Below, piece by piece: positions 32,667 through 44,163 of a stretch of 64,000 nt of DNA (positions are counted from its first letter, which is position 1; the number at the start of each line of letters is the position of its first letter). This DNA comes from Cryptomeria japonica (lineage: Eukaryota; Streptophyta; Pinopsida; Cupressales; Cupressaceae), in assembly GCF_030272615.1 (NCBI RefSeq), contig NC_081406.1, positions 471,252,400-471,316,399 on the forward strand. The letters are read 5' to 3'. A program made the translations under genes and the position numbers. Under the pieces are notes generated by a model. The model was not told the DNA's origin and ran no database searches. It saw nothing but the letters and a program-made list of their open reading frames with translations.

Positions 32667-35600
32667 TTATGACAATAAGGAATAAAACTTGTCAAAAACA
32701 GATTTGAAGTCCTGCAAAAATTGTTTCATAGATAAGGACCAGGACTCAAGTAGGGAGGTTGCCACTTCTTTCTTTGTCTGCATCTGGGAAACCTATTCTT
32801 TCATGGCATCTAGTGTGCTCATCTCCTGAGTCACTGTTAAAGCATCCAGATTGAGATAACATTTTTGAAGAATCTGCAGGCATGGGAGTAGAATCAGTTG
32901 GAGTTCCTGCAAATCTCGAGTCTGGTTAATTATTTCCAGCTCTAATTTGGCAGACTGGATGTGAAACCAGTGAGCAGTTTGCCCATTAGTTGTAAAAGAG
33001 TCGTATGGTAGCTTGAAGGTACTCATATACAATTGCAAGTCAGTTTGAAGCTTCTGCTTCTGTACAAGCACATCATCATAGAAGAGATGGGGTTAACAAA
33101 TCTTACTTAGTAGTAGATTTCCCTCATCTAGAGCATTCCTTATATCCTTCTGTTCTTTTTGCAGTTCAGACCAGAGCCCATTAAGCTTCTTCACCAGGGC
33201 AATGTTGAGAGCCTTTTGATGCTCTTTCTTAGCATTTGCCTCTGCTACCTCCTCTAAGCTCTGCACCTAATCATCCACTATTGTGCATAGGAGCTTCAAT
33301 TGGGCCAATGATGAGTCAATACAGGGGAGGTTTGTACCAGGTAACAAACCGGTAAGAGTGTCCACCGCAGCTTGGATCACATCTTCCTCCTTAACACCTC
33401 AAGGTGTTCTTGAGCAACCTTAATGCTCTGTAGCAGCTCCATTTCGCTTGCGGACTGGAGGTCAATAGGACTGGTGAGGTCAACCAGTTTGGCTTGACTA
33501 CCGGTTGCCTTTGGAGTCTCCATCCGCGTGCCCTTTGCCACTTCAGCTTCCTTGTTCTCCTCTACCTTCTTCTTCTCTGCTTCTTTTCTCTTTTCCTCTT
33601 CCTTATCCTTCTATGCCTTCTTCTTTTCTCCTTCCTTCCTCTTCTCCTCTGCCTTATCTTCCTCTTCCTTCTTCTTTTCTTCTTCCTTTCGCTTCTCCTC
33701 TTCCTTTCTCTTCTTCTCATCCTCTTCCTCTTTCTTCTTGCTTGCATCGTCTTGTTTCTTTTTCTCTTCTTCCTCTTCTTTTCTTTTCTTCTCTTCTTCT
33801 TTTCTCTTTTCTTCCTGTTTTCATTTCTCCTCATCTTTTTCTTTCTTCTTCTTGTCCTCTTCCTTTTTCTTCTTCTCCTCTTCATCCTTCTTCTTCTTCT
33901 CCTCGTCTGCTTTCTTCTTCTCCGCTTGCTTCTTTGCTTCCTCCTTTGTTTCCTTTTGCTTTACTTCTTGTTCTGCCTACTCCTATCTTGTTGCTTCCAA
34001 TGGTGTACCCTAAGCAACATCCTCTCCATCCAGAGCATCAACATCAATAGTGTCGATAGGTTCAATAATCAGATTTCCTTCATCATCAAACACTTCATCC
34101 GATTTAGTTAATGCCGGTTCTTGTTTAGCCTTCCTGTTGGCTTTAGCCATGCTATGCATCTTAAGAGCTTCTAGAGCAAGAGTGTGTGTATTCTTGAGCA
34201 CTTCTTGACCCTTTCCTTCTAGTAACAGGGAGTCTTCTTCTTCTCATGAAGAAGAGGCCTTTGTATTTATTCATTACTTCAAATAGTTCTGAATTTGATA
34301 CATCAAGAAAATGTTCAGCAAAAACTTTCTCTCTCATTTCATGTTCCTTCTCTATGGCAATGCGCCATTTATTGTCTAAGGAATTATACAAATAATCCAG
34401 TGTCTCAGATCTAATTTCTGAAGGCGATCGGTCATTAACACATAAATACTGAATGATTTCTTTTTCAACTGCTTCCTTTTCATCATCATTAAAGTCATAA
34501 AAATAATCAATCAAATCATTCAGCACTTTTCTCCTAATGTTTTTTATAGTTCTTTGACAATGTGTCAAAGGTTTGTAGGAGGAGATGTCAATATTTACTG
34601 GTGCTGATGATGTCGGTTCATTCTTTGTCGTTTTCTTTGCTTGTCGTGTCTTCTTAGGTTTTTCCTCAAACACAGTTTCTTCTGAGTCTGGTGAGGCATT
34701 CCTTGTCTTCCTCTTTCTCTCAAAGACTTTAGCAGGTGTCACTTCCAGTTTCTTTTTAGCCGGTGACCGCTTGGTCACTTTAGGACTGGCTGTAGTAGCC
34801 AGTGATGATGCTGAAGGCACTGCTTTTGCCTTCTTCACTGAAGGTTCTTTTTCTTTCTTTGCTGAGGGTTGCTCAACCGGTGTTATCCTTTCTAGGTAGG
34901 TGCTAGTTCTCCTTTCCTTTGGATCAAGCAGTGAGGCAATAAGGGTAGAGGCATATCCTTCTAGCATATCATTCATTACCTCATAGCCCATAGGCTCCAC
35001 TTCCTCTTGTTTGGGCTCAACAGCCTCCATTATGCATTGATCCACTTTAATGGTGAAACAGATATCATCTTCATATTTCTTGACAATATCACCTGATATT
35101 CTCATCCTCTGACTCATTTTGTGTCTAAACTCATCAAAGTACTTGTTAAGAACTTCAAGGTAACTGGTTCCAACTGCTTGAAGGCTTTCCTTGATTTTCT
35201 TGGTTACCGATTGGTCAGCAGACCACTAGACATCACCTACTCTTGGAAAGTAACCTTGGAAGTAAAAGAACAACCCAACCAGTAGTTGTCCAAACTTGAA
35301 CCTCAATGCATTATCTTGTTTGATTGATTTAAGATTCAACAGGAGTTGCCTTTGCATATCGGTGCATAGGTCAAATAATGCATCCTCCTTGATCATCTAG
35401 TAAGCGACATTTACCGCTACAGCAGATACAAAGTTAAGTCTGCTGGCAGAGAACATCTGATAGCCTATCATCATGCAGGCATACTTGAACAGATCGTATT
35501 TGATTGAATTGACGGTCATACCTTGTGAGTCACTCACTGAACCGGTGAGCTTGGACATTTCAGTCTTGCTTATTGTCCTTAGGGCTGGCATTTCCCCTGT

Positions 35601-35993
35601 ATTGCAGAAACCGGTGACGACATGAATTGCTTGCGGTGTAATATCATGCATTCTTTCCAGGCACATCTTGTCACCATGAACTCTGCTCAGAATGATCCTA
35701 ATGTGATCATCTATGAAATCCTCCAGGAAATAAACATCATTGTGGAGCTTCTTCTTCTCCAAAATACTATACTCCAGTTTGATCTTTTTATCTTTTCCAC
35801 AAAATAAACCTAGCTACGAGTGAATTGCTAGAGACTCTAGGTCTTCGATTTTACAATCTATGTAATCTGAGATTCCCTCTTCTACTATCACACCAGTTGG
35901 AACTTGTGATAGGGCATTATATTTAGACTTGCATTGAATAAAGCTTGTTGAATTGACAGATGCACTAGAGCTAGTATGGGATGCAAAATCCAT
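32667..35993 (-). pseudogene. PL2 ORF2: large unassigned protein shared by PL elements (near full length)
   Basis: From ATG at 35993 to TAA at 32667 is 3,327 nt, about 1,108 residues if read through. Shared blocks on -: ILSRVHGDKM and MHDITPQAIHVVTG (about 35690-35620); NSIKYDLFKYACMMIGYQMF (35490-35430); LRFKFGQLLVGLFFYFQGYF (about 35310-35250); IVKKYEDDICFTIKVDQ and VEPMGYEVMNDMLEGYAS (35090-34945). A Lys/Pro-rich linker follows, then FNDDEKEAVEKEII and LYNSLDNKWRIAI (34490-34350). A Lys/Glu-rich helix of about 150 residues lies at 33990-33540, and a C-terminal helical part at 33071-32667. A frameshift near 34240 and several stops break it. No known enzyme motif. The Lys/Glu helix is absent from PL1. 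Confidence 0.72.
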
Positions 35994-36423
35994 GATAGAA
36001 CAACTCGAAAAATACCTTTTAGAAATCGTGAATTTAGGGCTTTCAGGTTCTTCTCCACCTCACACTCTGTTGGTTGCAAAATCAGCGCTTTGCGTTCTTC
36101 TCTTGACCGTTTGCAATATGCTTTTGAATCTCCTTCAAGGTTTCTAAATTTCTCAGAATCGCAGCACAAATCACTTTTCTTCGCTTTGCACTTTGAAAAC
36201 CTTCTTCGCTCAAAAACTGATTGTGAGAAATGATTTGAAAAATCCTTTTAAACATATTGCTCACCTACCATAATAAATGCTCCATTATTAGGGCTTAAAC
36301 CCTTTTACCATTTCCAGTCTTCTGTCGACTAACAGGTATCATTCATCGGTAAAGGACTTTTACTAGTGTAAACCAGGGGTTCGAAACATTTCGCCGTTTT
36401 CTCCCCCTAAGCTTTTCTGATTC
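35994..36423 (-). other. PL2 spacer between ORF1 and ORF2
   Basis: 430 bp without supported coding. On -, just after the ORF1 stop, it reads AAGCTTAGGGGGAGAAAAC, another polypurine-like run. PL1 and PL3 have spacers of about 400-470 bp in the same place, so ORF2 is not simply fused to ORF1. Confidence 0.6.
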
Positions 36424-37698
36424 TTAGTTTGTCGATTCCGATATTTCCACACTAGGTGTAGAAACCGGTTCTTCTTGTAACACCGCTGGTTTCTTCTTCC
36501 AGGTTTTGTTCATATCTGCTTGAATAGTGTCAACATCAATCTTTCCTTTCGGAGTAACCGGTATATCATCTGATATACTCTTTCTACTTCTACAAAATCT
36601 TGCTGAATGACCTAGTTTGTCGCAATGATAGAAAATCATTCCAGGTGCTCTCCAAGGTTCATTGTTCATGTTTCCATTCTTCCTTCTGCATGCTGCAGCA
36701 ATGTGACCATGACCATGACAAATCCAACAGTTTGCTCTCCATCCGGTTGCCGCTTGATAGCCACCACTTCTTGGTTGATGATTGAAGGCATTAAACCGGT
36801 TGTGATTCTGGTTCACAAAAGGTTCAGGACCAACTCCTTGGGTCCTCTGAGGATATCTTCCAGTGTTATTCATAACAGACCCGCATTCAGATGCTCTATG
36901 CCCAAACTTGTTGCATGCATAACAGTTACCATTGAATTTATAGGATATATGCTTATCATTTAGAAAATAAGGAAAATTATTGTAAGCCTTACTCCTACAC
37001 ACATTGGCAGTATGTCCTTCTTTAAGACAGTTAAAGCAAACATGTTTAAACTTTTGCTTACCTTTATCCTTTGATGCTGGTTGATTCTTTGATGTTCTAG
37101 CATTTGTACCAAAGGTCTCACCTTCCTCATGACCAGAATAACCAAGTCCATCAGTATTGACAGCTTTGGCAGATTCAATCTTTTGCTCTAGCTTGATAGT
37201 ACTCTTGTTGAACTTAGCAAGTATTTCCTTTGACCCAGAGAGTTCTTTGGAAATAGCAGCATTTGTTTCCATCAAGTTTTCATTCTCAGAGATGGCAATG
37301 TTTAGTTCTCCTTGCATGTCTTCCTTTTCCAATTTGCTCGCATGGAGTTGAGCAGTTAGGGCACTAATCTCTTGCTTCAGCTTGGAGTTTTCATGATCCT
37401 TGTCTTTGACCAGATCTTCAGCTTTCCTCTGGTTCTCAAGCTCTTGGCACATTCGGATAGTTAGTCCTTCTAATTCTTTTCTCAGATTGGAATTGGATTC
37501 ATTCAGCTTTTCTACTTCTTGAATCATGGCTTCCATGTCCGCTTCATCAAAAAAACTATTTTCAGATAGCTCCATCAACTTTTCAACATGTTCTCTCCTT
37601 TTTTCCTGAGATGCCTTGTATTTGACCATAAGATCATCATAGGCTTGCTCAGACTGAGTGAGTCATTGAGTAAGTTCCCTCAATGTGTATTCCCCCAT
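36424..37698 (-). CDS. PL2 ORF1: Gag-like coiled-coil protein with four zinc knuckles (one nonsense codon)
   Basis: An intact 401-residue frame runs from 37629. Comparison with PL3 (MSYRELSNWLAKSEE) puts the real start at 37698 (MGEYTLRELTQ), with one TGA at codon 12 where PL3 has Trp. The full protein is then 424 residues. In the 401-residue numbering: a coiled coil at about 1-155; a linker; zinc knuckles at 198-211 (CFNCLKEGHTANVC), 236-249 (CYACNKFGHRASEC), 301-314 (CWICHGHGHIAAAC) and 333-346 (FYHCDKLGHSARFC). The fourth has Phe for its first Cys. The tail is Pro/Lys-rich. The layout matches Gag nucleocapsid proteins, so RNA packaging is the likely role (inference). I do not recognise a capsid domain. 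Confidence 0.8.
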
Positions 37699-37733
37699 AT
37701 CTCTTTCCAAGTGGTTAAACTTATAGAAAGGTT

Positions 37734-37746
37734 GGCTCTGATACCA
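37734..37746 (-). other. PL2 primer binding site (tRNA-Met type)
   Basis: On - TGGTATCAGAGCC two bases after the 5' LTR end. Confidence 0.88.
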
Positions 37747-37748
37747 AT

Positions 37749-38879
37749 TGATGAATACTAAGAGGGGGGATGAATTAGTATGCCAAAAAAATTTGCACTT
37801 AAACACTTTGCAAGACTATCAGTAAACCGGTAAAATAGTTTAGCAGACAAACCGGTTAGCACACATGCAAACCAAATAGCAAATAATGCATTCACCCACA
37901 GAAGCACAAACACCATAACACAATAGATTTTGACGTGGAAACCCAAATGGGAAAAACCACGGTGAGATGGAACTCACAAGTAACTATCTACAGAATAGGA
38001 GCCAGACCGGTTAAGGTCATACAATGTTCTTTACCAGAATAGATCTTGTTAGGAATCTCAATCTCTGTTAGGAGATAAGTCTGATTAAAGACTACCTTGC
38101 TAGAGGATTTTAGATCCACAGATGTGAACCACCTTGTTAGAGGATTTACAAAAGGCTTTTGGGCCTACCTAGTTAAGGGCTACAGACTTGTCGAAGATGT
38201 GAGTAATCAACAAGTGAGTGATCTAGCAAATAGCACAAATTGCTTGGTTAGATCCTTGATAGCTCATTCCTAATGCATTCCAGCATTACTTCAGTCTTCT
38301 ATACATTCATACTCTCTCTGACTCCTCAACCACCTTAAACCCTAGCAACAACATCAACAACAACCTAAAACCCTAGACATGATGTCCTTATAAAGGAATA
38401 TGATTTCATGTCAGTCCAATAGGATTACAATACAATTTTCTAGGTTCAATGCATCTAGACGTATCTTGTAACATGACACAAAAAGCACCGTTAAAGTGTT
38501 GGCACCGTCAAACAATCGATGGATGGTAACTCATCACAAAATGTCGGTTGGTAACTCATCACAGAGTATTACCGGTTCATACAAAATACCGGTTCAAGCA
38601 AAATGCCAGTTGCCGGTTTGACAAAATGAAGATTGGGAAATATGTGTTATGTCTCTTTGATCCTTCGTGCCGCTTGAGATCCTCAAACCACTTGGGGTCA
38701 ACATACCACTTTAGATCGGTAATTACTTTCTGCAAAACACCAATATTCTAAGGACTATAATGCATCATACCGGTTGGAACAATTGTCAGTTGAGCATAAC
38801 TCATATATACAAAAATGATCTCAATGCAAGTGTGTGTCCATCAATGACAATCACAACATAATCATCAAAAATGCCAACA
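37749..38879 (-). repeat. PL2 5' LTR
   Basis: 1,131 bp, near-identical to 31264-32398. On - it starts TGTTGGCATT, ends GTATTCATCA, and is followed by the primer site. The start TGTTGGCATT is shared with PL1. Confidence 0.93.
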
Positions 38880-38884
38880 GAAAT

Positions 38885-40532
38885 AGCTTAGAGGAACCCA
38901 ACAAGATAGCAGTGCTATGGTTGATGAAATTCTTCACCTGTGTAGGTCAATAAGGGATTCTGCTAGGACCAGGTATGTGGTTATTAACACACTTGAGGTA
39001 TGGAAACACCCAACCAAAGGCTACAATTAATCTTCCAGTTTTCTTGTTTTCCCAAATTTCCTCTATGATAGCTAGGGTGAAAGAAAAAGGTAGTCCAATA
39101 AGATATCATAGTTTGATTCATTTAGTTGTCAAAAATCATTTCTTAAAAAAAGAATCTCGAAAAGAAGGGTGGTTACAATTTATGTCTTCCCCTATTAAGA
39201 AAAAGGCCAAGAAGGAACCCATGGTGAAAAGAGTAAAAATGCAAAAAGGGGAAACCTCACATAAGAAAATAAAAAGAGAAATTGAGAAACCTAACCTCAC
39301 AAAAAAGGAAATATCAGATAAGAAAAGGGAAGTACACACTGATGAGCCTAGGTTCATAAGAGTTACTTGCAGCTCTTCCAAAAGGATAAATAAGGAGTAT
39401 ATAAAAGAAAAATATGACCCTACTGTTGCCACCCAGCCAGCTCCTGATGACCCATCTTCTCAAATCCTTGGTGATCCTATTTCACAAACCTTTGTGCAAA
39501 CCCTAGAAGTTTCTCGACCCCCTGAGAACCAAGAACCAATTCCACCTACTGCCTCAAAATCAAAAGATTATGCAATATTTAGTGAGCAAAGAAATGAAAA
39601 TCCTCCTAAAAAATCTCCACCTAAAATTATTTCTATTGATGATAGTTCCTCAGATGATTCAGAAGTACACCAATTACTCGTCCTCTTCACCTTCAAGAGT
39701 CAACACAAAAAACTCGGTTCTCTTGAAGAATTTGAAATTGGCCAAAGCTAATCATTGCCCTCTCATCCTCCTAAAACCCAATTACCTTCATCACCACAAC
39801 CATTTATCATAAGAGGGAAAGAAATTGTGGTCGAAGAAGAAGTTATTGAGAAAAAGGATGAAGAGAGAAGGAATGAGGATAAGGAGCTAATAAGAGGCAT
39901 GGAATTGTCTAGGATAGAAACTAAGCTTTCTGAAGCTAAAATAAAAACTTGGTTCTTAGAAGAAAGTCTAAGACAAAAGAATGAGTAATTACAAAAAGCC
40001 ACTTAGTGTACATAACATATTTAAAAGGATGCAAATGAAACAGAAGAAAACCTATAAAAACAAATGAGTGAAACAAAGGAAGAACTTTTCCAAGCTAGTA
40101 CTCAAGCATTGCAGAATGCTGAGGAATTGAGGACATTGAAACAGGAGTCAAAATATAAAGAACAATAGTTCAAGAGCCAACAGACCCAGATTCATGATCA
40201 TGAAGATTTAAATTCCCCTTCTCCTCCATAGTATCTTTCTCTAACTACCCTAAAATATAAGTAGAAGAATGTTGAGTTGAATAAGCAACTTCAAGAAATG
40301 CAAAAGTAGAAAAATGAAGCTATTCAGAGATTAGAGCAAGTATCATAGTTATCTTCAACTCTTTTGTCAGTGAGAAAACCTTTTGGAGTCTATCCTTTGT
40401 TTCTATAGGAAATATTTTTATAGTGGAAAATCAATCAACTAGTGCTAGGAAGGAAAACTGAATATGATGACAATAATGATTTTATTGAAGACTTCTGTGA
40501 GAGTAACCCTGCCTATGAAAATCAAATGTGTT
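38885..40532 (+). pseudogene. Gyp1 extra ORF, middle part: basic and coiled-coil region
   Basis: Continues the frame from 31263 (SLEEPNKIAVLWLMKFF, PGMWLLTHLRYGN, then LFSQISSMIARVKEKG). Next comes a very Lys-rich stretch (39190-39340), an acidic/Pro-rich part (39400-39700) and a helical Glu/Lys/Gln region (39830-40360). TAA at 39749 lies in frame, and several TAG/TAA codons follow after 39987, mostly where Gln is likely. A Lys-rich part also follows the same domain in Gyp2 (50090-50325). Lys-rich tails suggest nucleic-acid binding or nuclear import (inference). No family named. Confidence 0.55.
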
Positions 40533-40633
40533 AATATTATTTGCATGGTTTTCTTCTAGGTCATTATTATCAGTATTTCCTAATTATCTTTATTGGTAAA
40601 GTTCATATAAGAGCATTTGTATCTTTTTTGCAG

Positions 40634-41205
40634 ACCATGTTCAGTGGGAGGACAAATTGAATCAGCATAGGGAAACACTGAACAAAATAGGCCTCCCCAT
40701 CAAGGATGAGACCCCTAGATCAATAGCATTCAAATCTAAATTCACCTCCATCTCTAAGATTAATAAAGTAAGACTAGTCTATCAAAGAAATCTCACTGCA
40801 AGTATTCAATCCTTCAAAGAAGTACAAAATCAACTTCCCTATAGAGCTCTACAAGCACCCAAGGTAAGATTCAATACCATACTAGTGCAATTTAGAAGGA
40901 GGGAGACTATCTCTCCTCATAATATTACATGAAGCTTGACTAGAGTAAGATCAGTAATTATAGAAGAGAAAGAAATAGATTGGGTAGGGATGAGATTCAG
41001 GCCACCATTAATTCTTATGCAATTACCACAGTTAAATGCACCAGACAGCTTTTGAAGAGATGTTTTAAGGGATTGGACTAACACGGTGGAAGAGTGGAAT
41101 GGATATGTTCCTCCCAAAAACTACCATCAATATAACTTTAACCGCCTTGACTTAGTCTTATGGATTGAAGAAAAAAATTGGGGTCTTTCAAATCCACAAC
41201 CATGA
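40634..41205 (+). pseudogene. Gyp1 extra ORF, C-terminal part, possibly after an intron
   Basis: In frame from 40634: HVQWEDKLNQHRETLNKIG, LQAPKVRFNTILVQF, and past TGA at 40930 RPPLILMQLPQLNAPDSF, WNGYVPPKNYHQYNF, ending near 41205. It is preceded by 'tatcttttttgcag', a good plant 3' splice site. Upstream the frame ends at about 40530 near an 'atgtgttaat' that could be a 5' splice site, giving a candidate intron of about 105 bp. The coding assignment is by frame continuity only. No known family. Confidence 0.4.
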
Positions 41206-41230
41206 TGGTTTATATCAAGAGAGGGAGGAT

Positions 41231-42540
41231 GATGAACTCAAAATATGATACTTTTAATTACAATTTATACTTAAAAACTTTTAATAGTTTGTGAACTAAT
41301 GTGTCTGGTGGCAGACTTTATGCGTGCATGTTTATTCCCTTTTACTATTATACTCTGCTAATTAGAAGGTATATTAGAAATAATATTTTGTGATTTAATG
41401 CATTACTTTTGATGATTATTAATGTTGAATGGCCGAATATTCAGGATTGTTATCATTATATCTAGTTCTATTTTCTTGGAAATACTTTTAAACATGTTGA
41501 GGAATTACTACTAGACAAGGAGTTACGAACTTCATGTTCAACCAACGTGGAATGCCTAATCTCCTTTGATTGCTCCAATTGGAAAGACACTTCTAATTTT
41601 CTCCAAGTTTGTTTCACTAGTTGTTCTTGAGAACGTCAACTTTCATTTGAAGCAATAAATTGCATTGTGAAATCTTTTGTAGTTAAGTTATTAGTCGTTA
41701 CTTAGTTAGCAAAGTAACTTTGCATTTGAATTCAAATAAGGATATATTTATATATCCCATCACTTTTAGTAAAAAAACTAGTTAGATAGTCAGTAGGTTA
41801 GCCAATAGTTTAGAATCTTCTTATTATAGTTTTAAACTTTTTATATTTCCTCTTGTGATTTAATTGCAATGAAAATTTAAAGTTGATTTGGAATATTTGT
41901 GTTACGGATCCCACCAGAGGAAGAGCAGGGCCCACTCAACCGAAGGGAGGTGATCCTTGTTTAAAAAATGTTTCTATTTCAGTTCTACACATTCGTTTTG
42001 TTACATTTCTTTATGCACATTTTTGGTAATCCTTGAAAATTGAAAATCAACTGTAAATTTTTGTAATTGTTTATCTTCATGCAATAACTCTTTGGTAGAT
42101 GAAGGCATTAGCATGAATTTTAGTTCATAGTTTATTAGTTCAGTTAAAGTTCATCAGTTAATAGTTTCTAGTTTCATGTTACTTTTTAATGACAATGGTG
42201 ATTAAAACAAGATGAGGACGGAAGCTTTATTGGATTTGCTCATGGGATCTAGTTTGTTTTAAATAATTTCCTAAAAATGTAAAATAGATTTCATTTATTC
42301 ACAAATAGAATATATTTACTCTTCCAACAAATAAAATAGGATTTGAATTCATATAGAAGTTTAAATGTTTTAATCATAAATAGATGGTTCCATGAGAAAA
42401 TTGTGATTGAATTCTATCTAAACCTCACCGAAAGCACTAGAGTCCTCCTTAGGATAGAGTTAATATTTTTAACTTTAAGATTAAGAAATATCATTAGTAT
42501 AGAATTCAGTCTTAGAAATAAATCCTGAGAGCTCTTGACG
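41231..42540 (+). repeat. Likely Gyp1 3' LTR with TATA region
   Basis: A purine run 'agagagggaggatga' at about 41216-41230 is followed by TGATGAACTC. The next 1.3 kb is non-coding and A+T-rich, with a TATA-like 'atatatttatatatccc' near 41745 and a G+C-richer stretch at 41915-41955. This suits an LTR, but no second copy is in the window, so borders are estimates. The right edge is set only by where the Gyp2 integrase can first be read. Confidence 0.45.
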
Positions 42541-42639
42541 GAGCATGACCGGAAAAAAAGTCACCATTTTCAATGCAAGAATCCCCCCAATCTTGACCCA
42601 TCCTTATCACATATAGCTCTAAGACACACCCAGTTTGAT

Positions 42640-43521
42640 ATAAAAGGAATTAAATTGTGTGACTTGTGACACCAACAACCTTGCCCACCATCACCTTCTA
42701 ATGGTAAGTCCTACATATTGGTGTGCACTAACTACCTAACTAAATGGGTTGAGGTTAAAGCCATGAAGCATGCAAGAGACAATAAAGTTGCAGAATTATA
42801 TGAAGAATTTTTTACCAAATATGGAGTACCTAGAGAAATTGTTAGAGACCAAGGAACTCAGTTCACATCCAATCTAGTAATAGAATTGGTAGAAGAATAT
42901 AACATCGGACACAAGAAGTCAACCCCATACCACCCATAAGCCAATGGGCAAGTAGAGGTTACTAAAAAAGAAATTGAGGCCATTCTCACCAAAACAGTAG
43001 CACTACATAAGTGAGATTGGGGAAAACACTTACCAAAAGTAATATGGCTTATAGAACAACATGGAAAACTACTACCGAATTAACCCCTAGTTTTGAATTG
43101 GTATATGGTAAAACAAAAATGATGCCCGTATAATTTGAACATAAGACTCTCATAACAGAATTGGAATTAGGCATGGATTTGTCACAAGAACAATTAGATA
43201 GGGTAATGCAATTCAATGAGGCAGACAACTTTGCAACACACTGTATTAATCCAATAACAAAGAACCAAATGGCATGATAGGGACATCAAAAGAAAGAAAA
43301 TAAAACCAAGTGATTGGTCTTTGTTGTATGATTCACAGTATAAGGATACCATGGGAAAAATTCAAACCTGTTGGTTGGGTCCTTATGAAATTGCAGAGGT
43401 ATTTCTAAACAATGTTGTCAAACTGACAACCCTTGATGATGGTAGATGTAAATTACTAGTAAATGGGGGCCAATTATGTGTCTATCATAAACCAGTCAAC
43501 GAGGAGGAGTTCATGCAGTAA
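42640..43521 (+). pseudogene. Gyp2 integrase (decayed, 5' truncated)
   Basis: PSNGKSYILVCTNY and TKWVEVKAM at 42700-42765 are followed by EIVRDQGTQF (second catalytic Asp), STPYHP, a TAA for Gln, and ANGQVEVTKKEIEAIL with the Glu. Frameshifts follow, then the C-terminal ORF 43321-43521 with WLGPYEIAEVF. The segment with the first catalytic Asp is lost at the left edge. Confidence 0.8.
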
Positions 43522-44163
43522 TTTGAGGACAACAAAAATCATACTCTTCCTGATATTTTAATATTGTTGTTGTCAACTTCACACGTGCCAAAATTTTATC
43601 TCCTCGTGGTATCAATCACCTCATATTGCAAGATATGCAAATGATCTTTTTTTTTCATTATTACTTGAAATGTATCTCTTATTATTATTTCATTACCTTC
43701 AATGTATTAATTTATGCATTCAAAGTGGCAAAGTGGCAACCTTCCTCAATGATTCTACATGTGTGGACACCTGTCCCATTTTAAGTCAAGGCGAGGAAAT
43801 TATCCACGTAAAGTTAGCCAAGTGTCATATGAATATGTGTAATGATAATTTTAAGGAATGTCTTGATAAACATAGAGTTAGTTCTCATTGTTTGCATGAA
43901 CCCCAAACAAGGCCATTTATTATCCCTTATTATCATAATTATACTTTGTCTTTTCAACATGCCTATAGGTGTGGTTTTGTTTTTAACATCTTCTTACAAC
44001 TAAAAATTTGCCATAGCAAATATAAAATATAATAGAAGTTATTAGAAGGCAATGTGTAATTGTGGTGGTAAGGGATGTAAATTTAAATTGAAAAACAAAT
44101 CTTAGTAGTGATTTGAAGGTTTGTTCATAGTTGGGGATTCATGTAGTAAAACAACCTTTACAA
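43522..44163 (+). other. Gyp2 spacer between integrase and extra ORF
   Basis: Matches in position the 1-kb spacer of Gyp1. An ORF at 43670-44032 (120 codons, Cys/His-rich by chance) has no counterpart in Gyp1, so I do not call it a gene. Confidence 0.5.

Larger units (their letters stand above)
31264..38879 (-). mobile_element. PL2: pol-less LTR element with ORF1 and ORF2
   Basis: On -: 5' LTR 38879-37749, PBS 37746-37734, ORF1 37698-36424, ORF2 35993-32667, polypurine tract 32410-32399 and 3' LTR 32398-31264. Perfect target-site duplication GAAAT at 31259-31263 and 38880-38884. Removing PL2 restores the Gyp1 extra-ORF frame (TKGVSRN then SLEEPNK). The internal region is 5,350 bp and every part is accounted for by ORF1, ORF2 and short spacers; there is no pol. 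It is the best-preserved PL copy, with a single nonsense codon in ORF1 and LTRs that look very similar. Confidence 0.93.
2837..42540 (+). mobile_element. Gyp1: Athila-like Ty3/Gypsy element, split by Tat1 and PL2
   Basis: Domain order on + is protease (3066-3446), RT (about 3895-4705), RNase H (4760-4905 and 28276-28510), integrase (28640-29904), an extra ORF (30910-31263, 38885-41205), then a likely 3' LTR (41231-42540). Gag and the 5' LTR are missing at the left edge. Tat1 and PL2 account for about 31 kb, so the element itself is only about 8.7 kb. RT before integrase shows Ty3/Gypsy. The RT phrase around YMDDF and the LGHHISKEGI block resemble Athila-type elements; lineage is my judgement by eye. 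Many C-to-T nonsense codons show it is dead. Confidence 0.8.

Noticed and set aside
33494-34111. Long ORFs of 160-205 codons on + rich in Ser/Phe/Leu
   Set aside because: They are the antisense of the Lys/Glu-rich helix of PL2 ORF2; pyrimidine-rich DNA has few stops in all frames.
43670-44032. 120-codon ORF with several Cys and His
   Set aside because: No counterpart in Gyp1 at the same place and no motif.
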